Below are positions 26,432-34,575 of a stretch of DNA of 64,000 nucleotides, piece after piece. Source of the stretch: Thalassospira tepidiphila MCCC 1A03514 (GTDB lineage: Bacteria > Pseudomonadota > Alphaproteobacteria > Rhodospirillales > Thalassospiraceae). Under the pieces are notes generated by a model, which was given only the letters and a program-made list of their open reading frames with translations, was not told the DNA's origin and searched no databases. The stretch is from the NCBI RefSeq assembly GCF_001662875.1, contig NZ_JPVZ01000009.1:82085-146084 (forward strand), given 5' to 3'. The translations under genes were made by a program, and so were the position numbers. Numbering within the stretch: the stretch's first letter is position 1; every line of letters begins with the position of its first letter.

Positions 26432-27226
26432 TTAGTCGTATTTATACCAAGCTTCATAATCTTTCGAAGTGGTGGATGCACGCCCTCCCTTTCGGGTATT
26501 GCAGGATGAACATGTCAACTGAAGGTTTGTCACACAATTTCCGCCTCCTTTTGCTAAAGGGATGATGTGATCAAAATGTAGAGAGTTTTCTTGCGTGACC
26601 AACTTTGTTAAATCCGTCTTACACAGAACGCAGCGCCCCTTATCTCTGTGATAAATGGAATTTTGGGCCCACATCGGGATACGAGACCTTTTTAGATGAC
26701 CTGATCTAGTAAATGCTTCAGGCCTAAATAGCCGAGCGGTATCCGAGACGTACCAAGATACAACGTCCCAGAATGCTGCAAGAGTAGCTCGGTTTGAAAA
26801 AAGCACATGAAACACTTGCTTGGTAACATTCTCACAAACGTCATTGATCAAGTTGTCCTGAGACAGTTGCTCAAGATACTCATACCCATATACAAGGCTG
26901 CCCCCATGAGGGTCGTTTGATGCTGAGCTCACTTTTATGTCGTTTGCATCAAGCAAATAATCAACCCAGAAGGTTCCGATGGTTTTGCTTTTTTCAGCTT
27001 CCTCATAAATAACGCTTGATATTACACTTTCTATGAATATGTGAAAAGGCGTCCATTTTGGAAAGCTGTGAGTAAGACTAATTGATGCCATATCGCCAAA
27101 AATGTCTTCTATATTTCTAATATAGCTGGATGGATTTCGTGTGACTGTATCGACGATCTGACAAATGTAGTAAAGATCAGTAGTGGAGACATTCTGTAGC
27201 TGTGTCACCAAACCCCACTCCTCCAT
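26432..27226 (-). CDS. HNH endonuclease domain protein
   Basis: 264 residues. The C-terminal 75 residues form an HNH nuclease: a first zinc knuckle CVLCKTD, the catalytic FDHIIPLAKGGGN, and a second knuckle CSSCNTRKGG. The N-terminal 185 residues are helical and unassigned. The ATG at 27226 has no ribosome site, but GGAGGAG just inside the frame would suit TTG 27211 or GTG 27208, so the true start may be 5-6 codons later. A REP-type remnant abuts the 5' end. It may be a defence or mobile-element nuclease; no methylase is nearby. Confidence 0.82.
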   Translation of the reverse strand: MEEWGLVTQLQNVSTTDLYYICQIVDTVTRNPSSYIRNIEDIFGDMASISLTHSFPKWTPFHIFIESVISSVIYEEAEKSKTIGTFWVDYLLDANDIKVSSASNDPHGGSLVYGYEYLEQLSQDNLINDVCENVTKQVFHVLFSNRATLAAFWDVVSWYVSDTARLFRPEAFTRSGHLKRSRIPMWAQNSIYHRDKGRCVLCKTDLTKLVTQENSLHFDHIIPLAKGGGNCVTNLQLTCSSCNTRKGGRASTTSKDYEAWYKYD

Positions 27227-27257
27227 AGAAAAAAAGGGACAGATTTATTTTCTGCCC
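27225..27257 (+). repeat. REP/RAYT-type remnant, copy 1
   Basis: An A-run followed by GGGACAGATTTATTTT (27236-27251). Matches the second copy at 50430-50461 over most of its length and is the motif commonly seen beside REP-associated tyrosine transposases. No transposase gene remains. Confidence 0.5.
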
Positions 27258-27268
27258 AAAACGTCAGG

Positions 27269-27652
27269 TCACTCTTGCGACCAAGGTTCCAAATCATCCG
27301 CATCAACCTTGAAGACAGACGCAATTTTCGTCGCCAGCTTTTTTGACAGCGGACGCGCGTTCCGTTCAACAGCACCGATATAGGTTCCGGTCACCCCCAC
27401 TTTCGCGCCCAATTCTTCCTGTGTGAGATCATAATACTCGCGATATACGCGCACCGGATTTTCACCGTCACTCAGACGCTTGATCACCGCAGCAGGAAAA
27501 CGCACACCATCATCGTGCGCCACGGCTTGATCATAGGCCATTCTGTCCAGATCATCTTCTGTCGGCTTGAAGAGTTTTACATATTCATCCCATGGCACGA
27601 CGGCGAATTCGGGTTTTTCATCTTTGTAAATGATCTGATGAGGCACATTCAT
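27269..27652 (-). CDS. XRE-family antitoxin
   Basis: 127 residues from ATG 27652 (AGGAG 8 nt upstream). The N-terminal part resembles the YoeB/PHD-like linker of RelB-type antitoxins (EFAVVPWDEYVKLF), and the C-terminal part is a Cro/CI helix-turn-helix: REYYDLTQEELGAKVGVTGT onward. It lies 10 bp after the toxin gene, the toxin-first order of higBA-like modules. Expected to neutralise the toxin and repress its own promoter. Confidence 0.87.
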   Translation of the reverse strand: MNVPHQIIYKDEKPEFAVVPWDEYVKLFKPTEDDLDRMAYDQAVAHDDGVRFPAAVIKRLSDGENPVRVYREYYDLTQEELGAKVGVTGTYIGAVERNARPLSKKLATKIASVFKVDADDLEPWSQE

Positions 27653-27662
27653 CGCCTGTCTC

Positions 27663-27920
27663 CTAAAGCTTGTCGTAAACGTCACCACGCGGGCCAACTT
27701 TCAGCACATCAAGAATGACGCCATCCTCGGTATAGACCACCCGGTATTGCCCAACGCGCAGCCTATGGGCCGAAACACCCCTAAGCGGTTTTATATCGAG
27801 ATCGGTGCGCAGTGGATTTTGGGCGATCAGGTCGATTTTCTGCAAAATACTGTCACGCGTCTTTTTGGGTATCTTGCGCAATGCTTTGCGCGCATCCCTT
27901 GCATAGACGATCTGAAGCAT
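27663..27920 (-). CDS. RelE/ParE-type toxin
   Basis: 85 residues from ATG 27920, with GAGGTG upstream. Typical RelE-fold traits: ARDARKALRKIPKKTRDSI helix, a conserved KPLRG, and a beta strand with YRVVYTEDGVILDVLKVGPR. RelE-type toxins are ribosome-dependent mRNA endonucleases; this is family knowledge. First gene of the pair, overlapping no other gene. Confidence 0.88.
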   Translation of the reverse strand: MLQIVYARDARKALRKIPKKTRDSILQKIDLIAQNPLRTDLDIKPLRGVSAHRLRVGQYRVVYTEDGVILDVLKVGPRGDVYDKL

Positions 27921-28207
27921 CTCACGCACCTCAAATACAAACTTTTAATAACATAAACACAAACAAACAACAACAAATCTTGTTCGAATGTGGTCGCCGA
28001 AAATATATACTATTAGGATAACAATACCGTTCGAAATGCATCTTTTACGACTAAAAGGTCATAAAAGACATGACCAACCAAACCAAAGCCGGCCAAAAGG
28101 CACACGCCATCAAAAGATGGGGCAAAATTTGCAATGCAACATCGTCTATGCCTTAATACCCACCTTCAAATTTCAAAAATCCAAGAATAAAAACAGAGAG
28201 GTGAGCC

Positions 28208-28879
28208 ATGACGGGTGCCAGTGATGGCAATTCCAGAGGTACGGATATTTCCGATAGCGCATCCGACCTGACGCGGATGACCGATGCAGGACCGGAGGCC
28301 CTTGCCGCCTATTACGACAAGTGGGCGGAAAGCTATGATGCGGATTTGCCCAAGATGGGCTATGACGCGCCCAAGCGGGCGGCGGCCATCATGGTTGAGC
28401 ACGGGGTGCCGTTTGACGCACCCGTTTTGGATGCCGGATGTGGCACCGGGTTGACGGGTTTGGAGCTTTCAAAGGCCGGATATAGCGATATCACCGGCAT
28501 TGATCTTTCGCTGGAATCCCTGCAGGCGGCCGAGGCCAAGGGCGTTTATCGTCACCTTAAGAAGCGCGACATGAACCAAACGCTGGCCTTTGGCGACAAT
28601 GGCTTTGCCGCTGTTCAATGTATTGGCACCCTGACCTATGTCCGCGAAATAAAGCAGCTGTTTTCGGAATTTTGCCGGGTTGTGAAGCGCGGCGGGATTG
28701 TGTGCTTTACCCAGCGCACCGATCTTTATGACGACGCCTTCATCAAGGCCATTCAGGCCACCATCAAGGCCAAAAAATGGGAGATGATTTCCCATTCCGA
28801 CCCGATGCCCTATCTGCCCAACCACGAAGATTTCGCCGACAAGAAGCACATTTTCTATGATCTGTACCGGGTGAAATAA
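28208..28879 (+). CDS. Class I SAM-dependent methyltransferase
   Basis: 223 residues. SAM-binding motif I is VLDAGCGTGLTGLEL (about 77-91), followed by GIDLS for motif II. The YYDKWAESYDADLPKMGY start is typical of the METTL27/Williams-Beuren-like branch. Stands alone. Substrate unknown. Confidence 0.85.
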   Translation: MTGASDGNSRGTDISDSASDLTRMTDAGPEALAAYYDKWAESYDADLPKMGYDAPKRAAAIMVEHGVPFDAPVLDAGCGTGLTGLELSKAGYSDITGIDLSLESLQAAEAKGVYRHLKKRDMNQTLAFGDNGFAAVQCIGTLTYVREIKQLFSEFCRVVKRGGIVCFTQRTDLYDDAFIKAIQATIKAKKWEMISHSDPMPYLPNHEDFADKKHIFYDLYRVK

Positions 28880-28909
28880 CCCTGCGATCCGGGCTCTATG
28901 CCCACCCGC

Positions 28910-29101
28910 CTAGTGGCAATGAACCGTGCCCGCCTTGCGATCCATGTGGCAGCACTGACCGGGTGGGGAGCTTTTGCGGCATCCGCCACCATGTTCAATC
29001 GCCTGATCCACAGTCACCGGCTGCGCGTTTGTCGGTTCCGGCATAACCGCCAGGCCGAGCGCAAACGGCAAGGCGGCGGCAATCATCAGAACTGTTTTCA
29101 T
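28910..29101 (-). CDS. Small secreted Cys/His-rich protein
   Basis: 63 residues with a signal peptide (cleavage likely after TNA, about residue 26) and a mature part of only about 37 residues ending in GQCCHMDRKAGTVHCH. The HGGG...GxCCHxDRKxGxxHCH arrangement resembles the short HxGG-GCH-RKTG-YHCH motif found in small periplasmic proteins; a metal-binding fold is likely. It is convergent with the methyltransferase, 30 bp away. Function unknown. Confidence 0.7.
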   Translation of the reverse strand: MKTVLMIAAALPFALGLAVMPEPTNAQPVTVDQAIEHGGGCRKSSPPGQCCHMDRKAGTVHCH

Positions 29102-29180
29102 CGTTATCCTCCCTGTTTATCCCGTGATGATAACATCCTCACGCGGCAGACATACTAGCTTTAAGGGCAGGTCAAAAAGA

Positions 29181-29226
29181 TAGTTGACATGATCAACCAT
29201 TTTTATATAGTTGACAGTATCAACCA
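29181..29226 (+). promoter_or_regulatory. Promoter with doubled MarR-type operator
   Basis: Two near-identical 19-bp units start TAGTTGAC and end ATCAACCA, at 29181-29199 and 29208-29226 (17 of 19 identical), each a dyad GTTGA-N5-TCAAC, 27 bp apart. The first carries a -35 TTGACA (29184-29189), with a -10-like TATAGT at 29206-29211 after 16 bp. Binding would block the promoter of the MFS-MarR-SIP operon, most likely autoregulation by the MarR protein. Confidence 0.68.
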
Positions 29227-29346
29227 ATTAAGGATCGCGTCTGCCCCCACAAGCGCCCCACGCTTTGCCGACGCGATACCAAGGCGACATGCCGTGCCTG
29301 AAATAAAGGCCCCTTCGCGCACACCATTTGATAAAGAGACTGCCCC

Positions 29347-30768
29347 ATGCCGATCCCTCATATCCCCCGACTTAAGATATCACCCGAAGTGCATCCCGAT
29401 GGGCTGCCGGGACCACGGCGCATTTATGCGGCACTGGCGCTTTTGATCACAATCATGATGGCGGTGCTTGATGGCACGATCATGAATGTCGCCCTGCCCG
29501 CCATCGCCCATGATCAGGGCGCAACACCGGCCCACGCGATCTGGGTGATTACGGCGTATCAGTTGGCCATCGTGGTGGCCCTTTTGCCGTTTGCAGCCCT
29601 TGGCGAAGCCATCGGGTTTCGCAAGGTTTACCTGAGTGGGGTTGCCCTGTTCGGGGTGGCATCCGCCCTGTGTGCGATGGCCCCGACGATCGAGCTTCTG
29701 ACGGCAGCGCGCGTATTGCAGGGCCTTGGGGCGGCTGCGATCATGAGCATCAATGCCGCCATCATGCGCCATGTTTTCCCGCATGCGAAACTCGGTCAGG
29801 CGATTGGCTGGATCGCGATGACGGTGTCGGTTTCGGCCGCCGCCGGGCCCAGCATTGCCTCGGCCATCATGGCGGTTGCCAGCTGGCACTGGCTGTTCTT
29901 GATCAATCTGCCGATGTCGGTTCTGGCGGTTGTGATTGGCTATTTCAGCCTGCCGTTCAATACGCCAAGCCGCGCACGGTTTGATTTCATCAGTGCGTTT
30001 TTAAATGTCCTGACCTTTGGCGGGCTTGTCGCGGCGCTTGGCAATATGGGCATCGAAAGCAACCCGATCCTGATCGGCGTACAATTTGCAGTATCGTTTG
30101 TTGCCGGTGTCTTTCTGGTGCATCGCCAATTGTCACGCACCCGCCCGATGCTGCCGCTTGATCTGTTGAAAATTCCGGTCTTTGCCTGCTCCATCGGGTC
30201 ATCAATCACCGGTTTTTGTGCTCAGATGATTGCGTTCGTCACCCTGCCGTTCTATTTCCACGATGTGTTGGGACAAAGTGCCACCATGACAGGTCTTTTG
30301 ATGACGCCATGGCCGGTGGCGACCGCGATCATTGCCCCGATTGCCGGACGGTTGGCCGACAGGTTTTCGCCGATCCGTCTGACCGGGATTGGCATGGCGG
30401 TCTTTGCCATCGGGCTGTATGGCACGACGCTGGCGGCCGATGCCGGTGGGCTGGCGCCGATCATTGCCGCCCTTGCGCTTTGTGGTGCGGGATTTGGACT
30501 GTTTCAGGCACCCAATAACCGCCTGATGCTGACCAGTGCGCCGCGTGAACGTTCTGGCGGGGCAAGCGGGCTTTTGTCGACTGCGCGCCTGACTGGCCAG
30601 TCGGTTGGTGCGGCGCTTGCCGCCATTCTGATTGGTACCGGTGGTGGCTTTGACCTTGCGACCATCATGGTGGTCGCCAGTGGCTCGGCCGTTACTTCCG
30701 CCATCATATGCGAAGGACGCCGCCATGCCCTTCGTTCCGGCTTGATTGCCAGCCCGGCTGGCCTGTGA
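29347..30768 (+). CDS. MFS efflux transporter (DHA2/EmrB-like)
   Basis: 473 residues and about 14 hydrophobic segments. Family motifs include AVLDGTIMNVALPAI in the first helix (DHA2 motif), WVITAYQLA, and ARVLQGLGAAAI. First gene of an operon with a MarR regulator (about 16 bp gap) and a siderophore-interacting reductase. Drug/proton antiport is the family's usual job; with the third gene an alternative is export of a chelator or siderophore-like compound. Confidence 0.9.
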   Translation: MPIPHIPRLKISPEVHPDGLPGPRRIYAALALLITIMMAVLDGTIMNVALPAIAHDQGATPAHAIWVITAYQLAIVVALLPFAALGEAIGFRKVYLSGVALFGVASALCAMAPTIELLTAARVLQGLGAAAIMSINAAIMRHVFPHAKLGQAIGWIAMTVSVSAAAGPSIASAIMAVASWHWLFLINLPMSVLAVVIGYFSLPFNTPSRARFDFISAFLNVLTFGGLVAALGNMGIESNPILIGVQFAVSFVAGVFLVHRQLSRTRPMLPLDLLKIPVFACSIGSSITGFCAQMIAFVTLPFYFHDVLGQSATMTGLLMTPWPVATAIIAPIAGRLADRFSPIRLTGIGMAVFAIGLYGTTLAADAGGLAPIIAALALCGAGFGLFQAPNNRLMLTSAPRERSGGASGLLSTARLTGQSVGAALAAILIGTGGGFDLATIMVVASGSAVTSAIICEGRRHALRSGLIASPAGL

Positions 30769-30784
30769 GGAAGAAACGATTGTC

Positions 30785-31282
30785 ATGACCGAAGAAGATC
30801 AGGTCCACGTCCCGGGTGAAACCCTGCATCGGTTGGTGCATGCCTATAAACGCAGACTGATGCATGCGATGCAGGCAGCCGACATGCCGATGCCGATTTC
30901 GCACAAGCGGGTGATGAAATGGATTGTCAAAATCCCCGGCATCACCGCCCAGCAAATGGCCGAAAAATCCGGTCAGGACAAAGGCCGGATCACGCGGCTT
31001 TTGAAAGAACTTGAAAATGACGGGCTGATTGAACGCCGCCCGCACCCCGAAGATCGACGGAGCCAAACACTGCATTTGACGGCCGCCGGCAGCGCAAAAA
31101 TGGAAGATTTCCGCGCTGTTGAAAAAGAAGTCAGATCCCGAATGACCAGCGGCCTTACGCCACAACAGATCCATGATTTTGTCGAGATCGCCAATCTGAT
31201 GTCCGACAATCTGGAAACCCACAAATGCAAGAAACTGGACTTTGCGGCCGATGGCCCAAAGGACCAAGGAGTGAAGAAATGA
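30785..31282 (+). CDS. MarR-family transcriptional regulator
   Basis: 165 residues from ATG 30785. Winged-helix core with VMKWIVKIPGITAQQMAEKS, then DKGRITRLLKELENDGLIERR and the wing HPEDRRSQTLHLT: classic MarR. It overlaps the next gene by 4 bp (ATGA). Probable ligand-released repressor of its own operon through the two palindromes at 29.2 kb. Confidence 0.9.
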   Translation: MTEEDQVHVPGETLHRLVHAYKRRLMHAMQAADMPMPISHKRVMKWIVKIPGITAQQMAEKSGQDKGRITRLLKELENDGLIERRPHPEDRRSQTLHLTAAGSAKMEDFRAVEKEVRSRMTSGLTPQQIHDFVEIANLMSDNLETHKCKKLDFAADGPKDQGVKK

Positions 31283-32079
31283 GTAAACCTTCCACACGCG
31301 ATCTGACCGTGATCAGAAAGGGATACGTCACCCCCAATATGCTACGCGTTACCCTTGGCGGTGACGGCATGAAGGACTTCCCAGACGATCAGGAAAGCGC
31401 CTATGTCAAACTGATGTTCCCGATTGAAGGCGACGACAAGGGCCGCGTTTTGCGCCGGACATACACCGTGCGGCATGACCGCGTGACCGATCAGGGCCGC
31501 GAGATCGATATTGATTTCGTCATGCATGGTGCTGGCAATGGTGATGATGGTGTGGATGATCATGACCATGGCGGCCCCGCCTCAAACTGGGCGGTCAATT
31601 GCAAGCCCGGTGATGTGATCACCATCGGGGGCCCCGGCCCGAAAAAGCTTGTTGATCCGACCGCCGACTGGTTCCTGATTGTTGGCGATATGACGGCACT
31701 TCCGGCCGTATCGGTCAATCTGGAAACCCTGCCGGGTGACGCACGCGGCTATGCCGTGATCGAAGTCCGGTCAGAAGCCGACATGCAGGATTTGAAAAAG
31801 CCCGACAACATCACAATCGAATGGGTGATCAATCCGCGTCCGGGCGCACAGAACACGGTCCTGAGTGATGTGGTCAAACGCATCCCCTGGCACGCAGACG
31901 GTCGGCTTTCAGTCTGGGCGGCGTGCGAATTCACCTCCATGCGGGAACTGCGCAGCTACTTCCGCGAGGAACGCGGCCTTGGCAAGGATGATCTTTATAT
32001 CTCAAGCTATTGGAAGCTTGGCATGAATGAAGACACCCACAAGGTCATCAAGTCCGAGGACGCCAAAACGGCGGCCTGA
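31279..32079 (+). CDS. Siderophore-interacting protein (NADPH-dependent ferric-chelate reductase)
   Basis: 266 residues of the SIP/ViuB family: an N-terminal FAD-binding barrel with LRRTYTVRHD (the R-x-Y-T/S flavin motif), a GGPGPKK turn, and a C-terminal NAD(P)-binding lobe with VWAACEFTSMRELRSYFREE. These cytoplasmic flavoenzymes reduce ferric siderophores to release iron. No siderophore synthesis or TonB receptor gene is in the window. Start ATG 31279 overlaps the marR stop. Confidence 0.92.
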   Translation: MSKPSTRDLTVIRKGYVTPNMLRVTLGGDGMKDFPDDQESAYVKLMFPIEGDDKGRVLRRTYTVRHDRVTDQGREIDIDFVMHGAGNGDDGVDDHDHGGPASNWAVNCKPGDVITIGGPGPKKLVDPTADWFLIVGDMTALPAVSVNLETLPGDARGYAVIEVRSEADMQDLKKPDNITIEWVINPRPGAQNTVLSDVVKRIPWHADGRLSVWAACEFTSMRELRSYFREERGLGKDDLYISSYWKLGMNEDTHKVIKSEDAKTAA

Positions 32080-32109
32080 TCGGCACACACCACAATCGAA
32101 CAAACAATT

Positions 32110-32134
32110 CGGGCCCCTTTGCGGGGCCCGTTTT
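32110..32134 (+). terminator. Intrinsic terminator of the MFS-MarR-SIP operon
   Basis: Stem CGGGCCCC / GGGGCCCG (32110-32117, 32123-32130) followed by TTTTCC. Confidence 0.9.
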
Positions 32135-32158
32135 CCGTTTGGCGATTGACTGAGCGGA

Positions 32159-32818
32159 TCAGGCATATTGCGCATGCAGGCGCGCCATGCGTCTGCGCGC
32201 GAAAAAGCCTGCATGCTGGGTTGTCTGAACCATTTCGGGGTGCAACTGCCCATCCTCGTCACAGACAAAGGCCCGGCTGGCACCGATCACGCCCTTTTCC
32301 GAGCTATAGACCGCAATGACCATGATTTCGATCCGGCACTTGCCTTCGCCCATTGCGGTATCGGCATCATTACCTGTGTCCTTATCGCTGGCGCGGGCCT
32401 GATGACTGATCCGCCGCATCAGGTTTTGCAGCGCGCCCAGTTCGATGCATCTGCCGGATTCAAGCGGGCCTTGCACTGTCAGTTCCTCAAGACGGGCGGC
32501 GTGGGCCGATTTGCTGCCCTGATCGGTCTGGAAATCCACTTCCGGATCGCTGTCTGTGACCTGCTCACACACCTGATGCGTCTCATCGCCAATGCAGACA
32601 AGCACCTTGTCAATATGGATGGCTTCCTGGCTCATATTGCTGATCAGAAAGCGCGCCTTGTCCGAATTGCCAAGCATCTGGTTGATGACAATTTTCGGAC
32701 GTCTGACGCGGCGATAGCTTTGAAACAGCAATTGCGCGTAAAAAATCCACACCATCAATGTTGCGATGCTAACCCCAACCTGAAGCAAGGTCGCGTGTTG
32801 TTCAATCCATGAACCCAT
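32159..32818 (-). CDS. Unknown membrane-anchored protein
   Basis: 219 residues from ATG 32818, with AGGGGGAC upstream. One N-terminal hydrophobic segment (about 9-33) is followed by a basic stop (SYRRVRRPK), and then a soluble beta-rich part with four cysteines and the repeated theme KARFLISNMSQEAIHIDKV. I do not recognise a domain. Convergent with the SIP operon across its terminator. Confidence 0.72.
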   Translation of the reverse strand: MGSWIEQHATLLQVGVSIATLMVWIFYAQLLFQSYRRVRRPKIVINQMLGNSDKARFLISNMSQEAIHIDKVLVCIGDETHQVCEQVTDSDPEVDFQTDQGSKSAHAARLEELTVQGPLESGRCIELGALQNLMRRISHQARASDKDTGNDADTAMGEGKCRIEIMVIAVYSSEKGVIGASRAFVCDEDGQLHPEMVQTTQHAGFFARRRMARLHAQYA

Positions 32819-32919
32819 CGGGTCCCCCTGAAATCAAAATCGACTTGGTGGCCGAATTCAACTTTGATCCGGCACCATCCACGCAACGTGCCGCCAGCGG
32901 TTTTGTTTCAGGGGAATGC

Positions 32920-32946
32920 AAAACACCCCGGCCAAAGACCGGGGTG
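32920..32946 (-). terminator. Intrinsic terminator of fdhA
   Basis: Stem CACCCCGG / CCGGGGTG (32924-32931, 32939-32946), followed on the minus strand by TTTTGC. Confidence 0.8.
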
Positions 32947-32975
32947 CCAGAGATGCGTTTTTGATGGATGCCGGA

Positions 32976-34172
32976 TCAGGCAGCGACACTGCCATGCGGG
33001 TCGATGACGAATTTCTTCGCCGCCCCGCCGTCAAAGTCGGCATAGCCTTTTGGTGCCTGATCAAGATTGATCATCTGCACATTGACCGCCTTGGCGACGT
33101 CGATCTTTTCAAACAGGATCGCCTGCATCAGGTTGCGGTGATACTTCATCACCGGGCACTGACCGGTATGGAAGGAATGGGATTTTGCCCAGCCCAGACC
33201 AAACCGCATGCTAAGTGCACCCACCTTGGCGGCATCATCGACCGCACCGGGATCCTCGGTGACATAAAGGCCCGGAATGCCGATCGAACCACCGGCACGG
33301 GTAACCTGCATGGCAGAGTTCAGAACGGTTGCCGGGGCTTCGTGATTGTGGTTGCAGCCACAGCCATGGGCTTCAAAGCCCACGCAATCGACAAAGCAAT
33401 CCACTTCGCGATCATTCAGGATCGCTTCAAGCTGGTCTTCCATCGGCATGTCTTTTTTAAGATCGATGGTTTCACACCCAAAGCTGCGTGCCTGTGCCAG
33501 GCGATCATCGATCATGTCACCGACAATCACGCAAGCCGCCCCCAGAAGGTGGGCCGACGCCGCCGCAGCAAGGCCGACCGGACCGGCACCGGCGATATAA
33601 ACCGTGCTGCCCGGACCGACACCCGCCGTGACACAGCCATGGAAGCCGGTCGGGAAGATGTCAGACAGAAGCGTCAGGTCGCGGATCTTCTCCATCGCCT
33701 GATCTGAATCCGGGAATTTCAAAAGGTTGAAGTCGGCATAGGGCACCATGACATATTCGGCCTGCCCGCCGACCCAGCCGCCCATATCGACATAGCCATA
33801 AGCAGCACCCGGACGCGCCGGGTTTACATTCAGGCAAATGCCCGTCAGGCCGGATTTGCAATTGCGGCAACGACCACAGGCAATGTTGAACGGCACGGAA
33901 CACACATCACCGACCTTAAGGAATTCGACATCCCGGCCGGTTTCGACAATCACGCCGGTGATTTCATGGCCAAGAACCAGCCCCTCGGGAGCGGTTGTGC
34001 GGCCACGCACCATGTGCTGGTCACTGCCACAGATATTGGTGGTGATAACTTTCAGAATGACGCCATGGTGGCATTTGCGATTGCCCAGCGCCAATTCCGG
34101 AAACGCGATGTTTTCAATTGCGACTTTTCCCGGACCTTTGAATACAACGCCACGATTTGATGGACTGCTCAT
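32976..34172 (-). CDS. fdhA: Glutathione-independent formaldehyde dehydrogenase
   Basis: 398-residue zinc alcohol-dehydrogenase-family enzyme oxidising formaldehyde to formate with NAD, without added glutathione. Catalytic zinc ligands sit in CGSDQH (Cys48) and GHE (His69, Glu70). The structural zinc cysteines are 99, 102, 105 and 113. The NAD fold is IAGAGPVGLAAA. The internal HGCGCNHNHE stretch is typical of the Pseudomonas FdhA type. ATG 34172 has AGAGGAAG upstream. It could also act on related aldehydes. Confidence 0.93.
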   Translation of the reverse strand: MSSPSNRGVVFKGPGKVAIENIAFPELALGNRKCHHGVILKVITTNICGSDQHMVRGRTTAPEGLVLGHEITGVIVETGRDVEFLKVGDVCSVPFNIACGRCRNCKSGLTGICLNVNPARPGAAYGYVDMGGWVGGQAEYVMVPYADFNLLKFPDSDQAMEKIRDLTLLSDIFPTGFHGCVTAGVGPGSTVYIAGAGPVGLAAAASAHLLGAACVIVGDMIDDRLAQARSFGCETIDLKKDMPMEDQLEAILNDREVDCFVDCVGFEAHGCGCNHNHEAPATVLNSAMQVTRAGGSIGIPGLYVTEDPGAVDDAAKVGALSMRFGLGWAKSHSFHTGQCPVMKYHRNLMQAILFEKIDVAKAVNVQMINLDQAPKGYADFDGGAAKKFVIDPHGSVAA

Positions 34173-34575
34173 ATTCTGCTTCCTCTTCCCTGATATGGTT
34201 TGTCAGGATTGTTGTTGATGTCCGGGTCCATGCGATCTTGCGCCGCACCCCTGCCCGAACCGAACCCACCGCGCGTTTTTTGATATTCGCAGTGCAACCA
34301 AAACGGTAGGCCCGCGTTCGCGCGACTGTCAAACGAACTGGGCTGCGTCCCCTAAACTTCCTCTTGTGCTCAGAAGATTTGCGACGATTGGTTGAAATCG
34401 GCCTTCGAATGTTTCCCCGGCCGATCCGTGATCAGCGGGAACATCCGAAAAATGGGGGGATGCCAAACCCCGCGTCGCGGCAGTGCACAACGTTGCGATG
34501 TATCAAAGTAATAGTCGGCCAATCTGGATAGATTAAAAACAACAACGCCCGTCGTGGTCATTTGGAGACCGTCCG
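34173..34575. other. Intergenic region, divergent promoters
   Basis: 403 bp without a gene between divergent fdhA and the permease. The only structure I see is a loose dyad: ATGTTTCCCC (34409-34418) against GCGGGAACAT (34435-34444), with GATCCGTGATC between. No small gene, RNA motif or repeat stands out. Confidence 0.5.
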
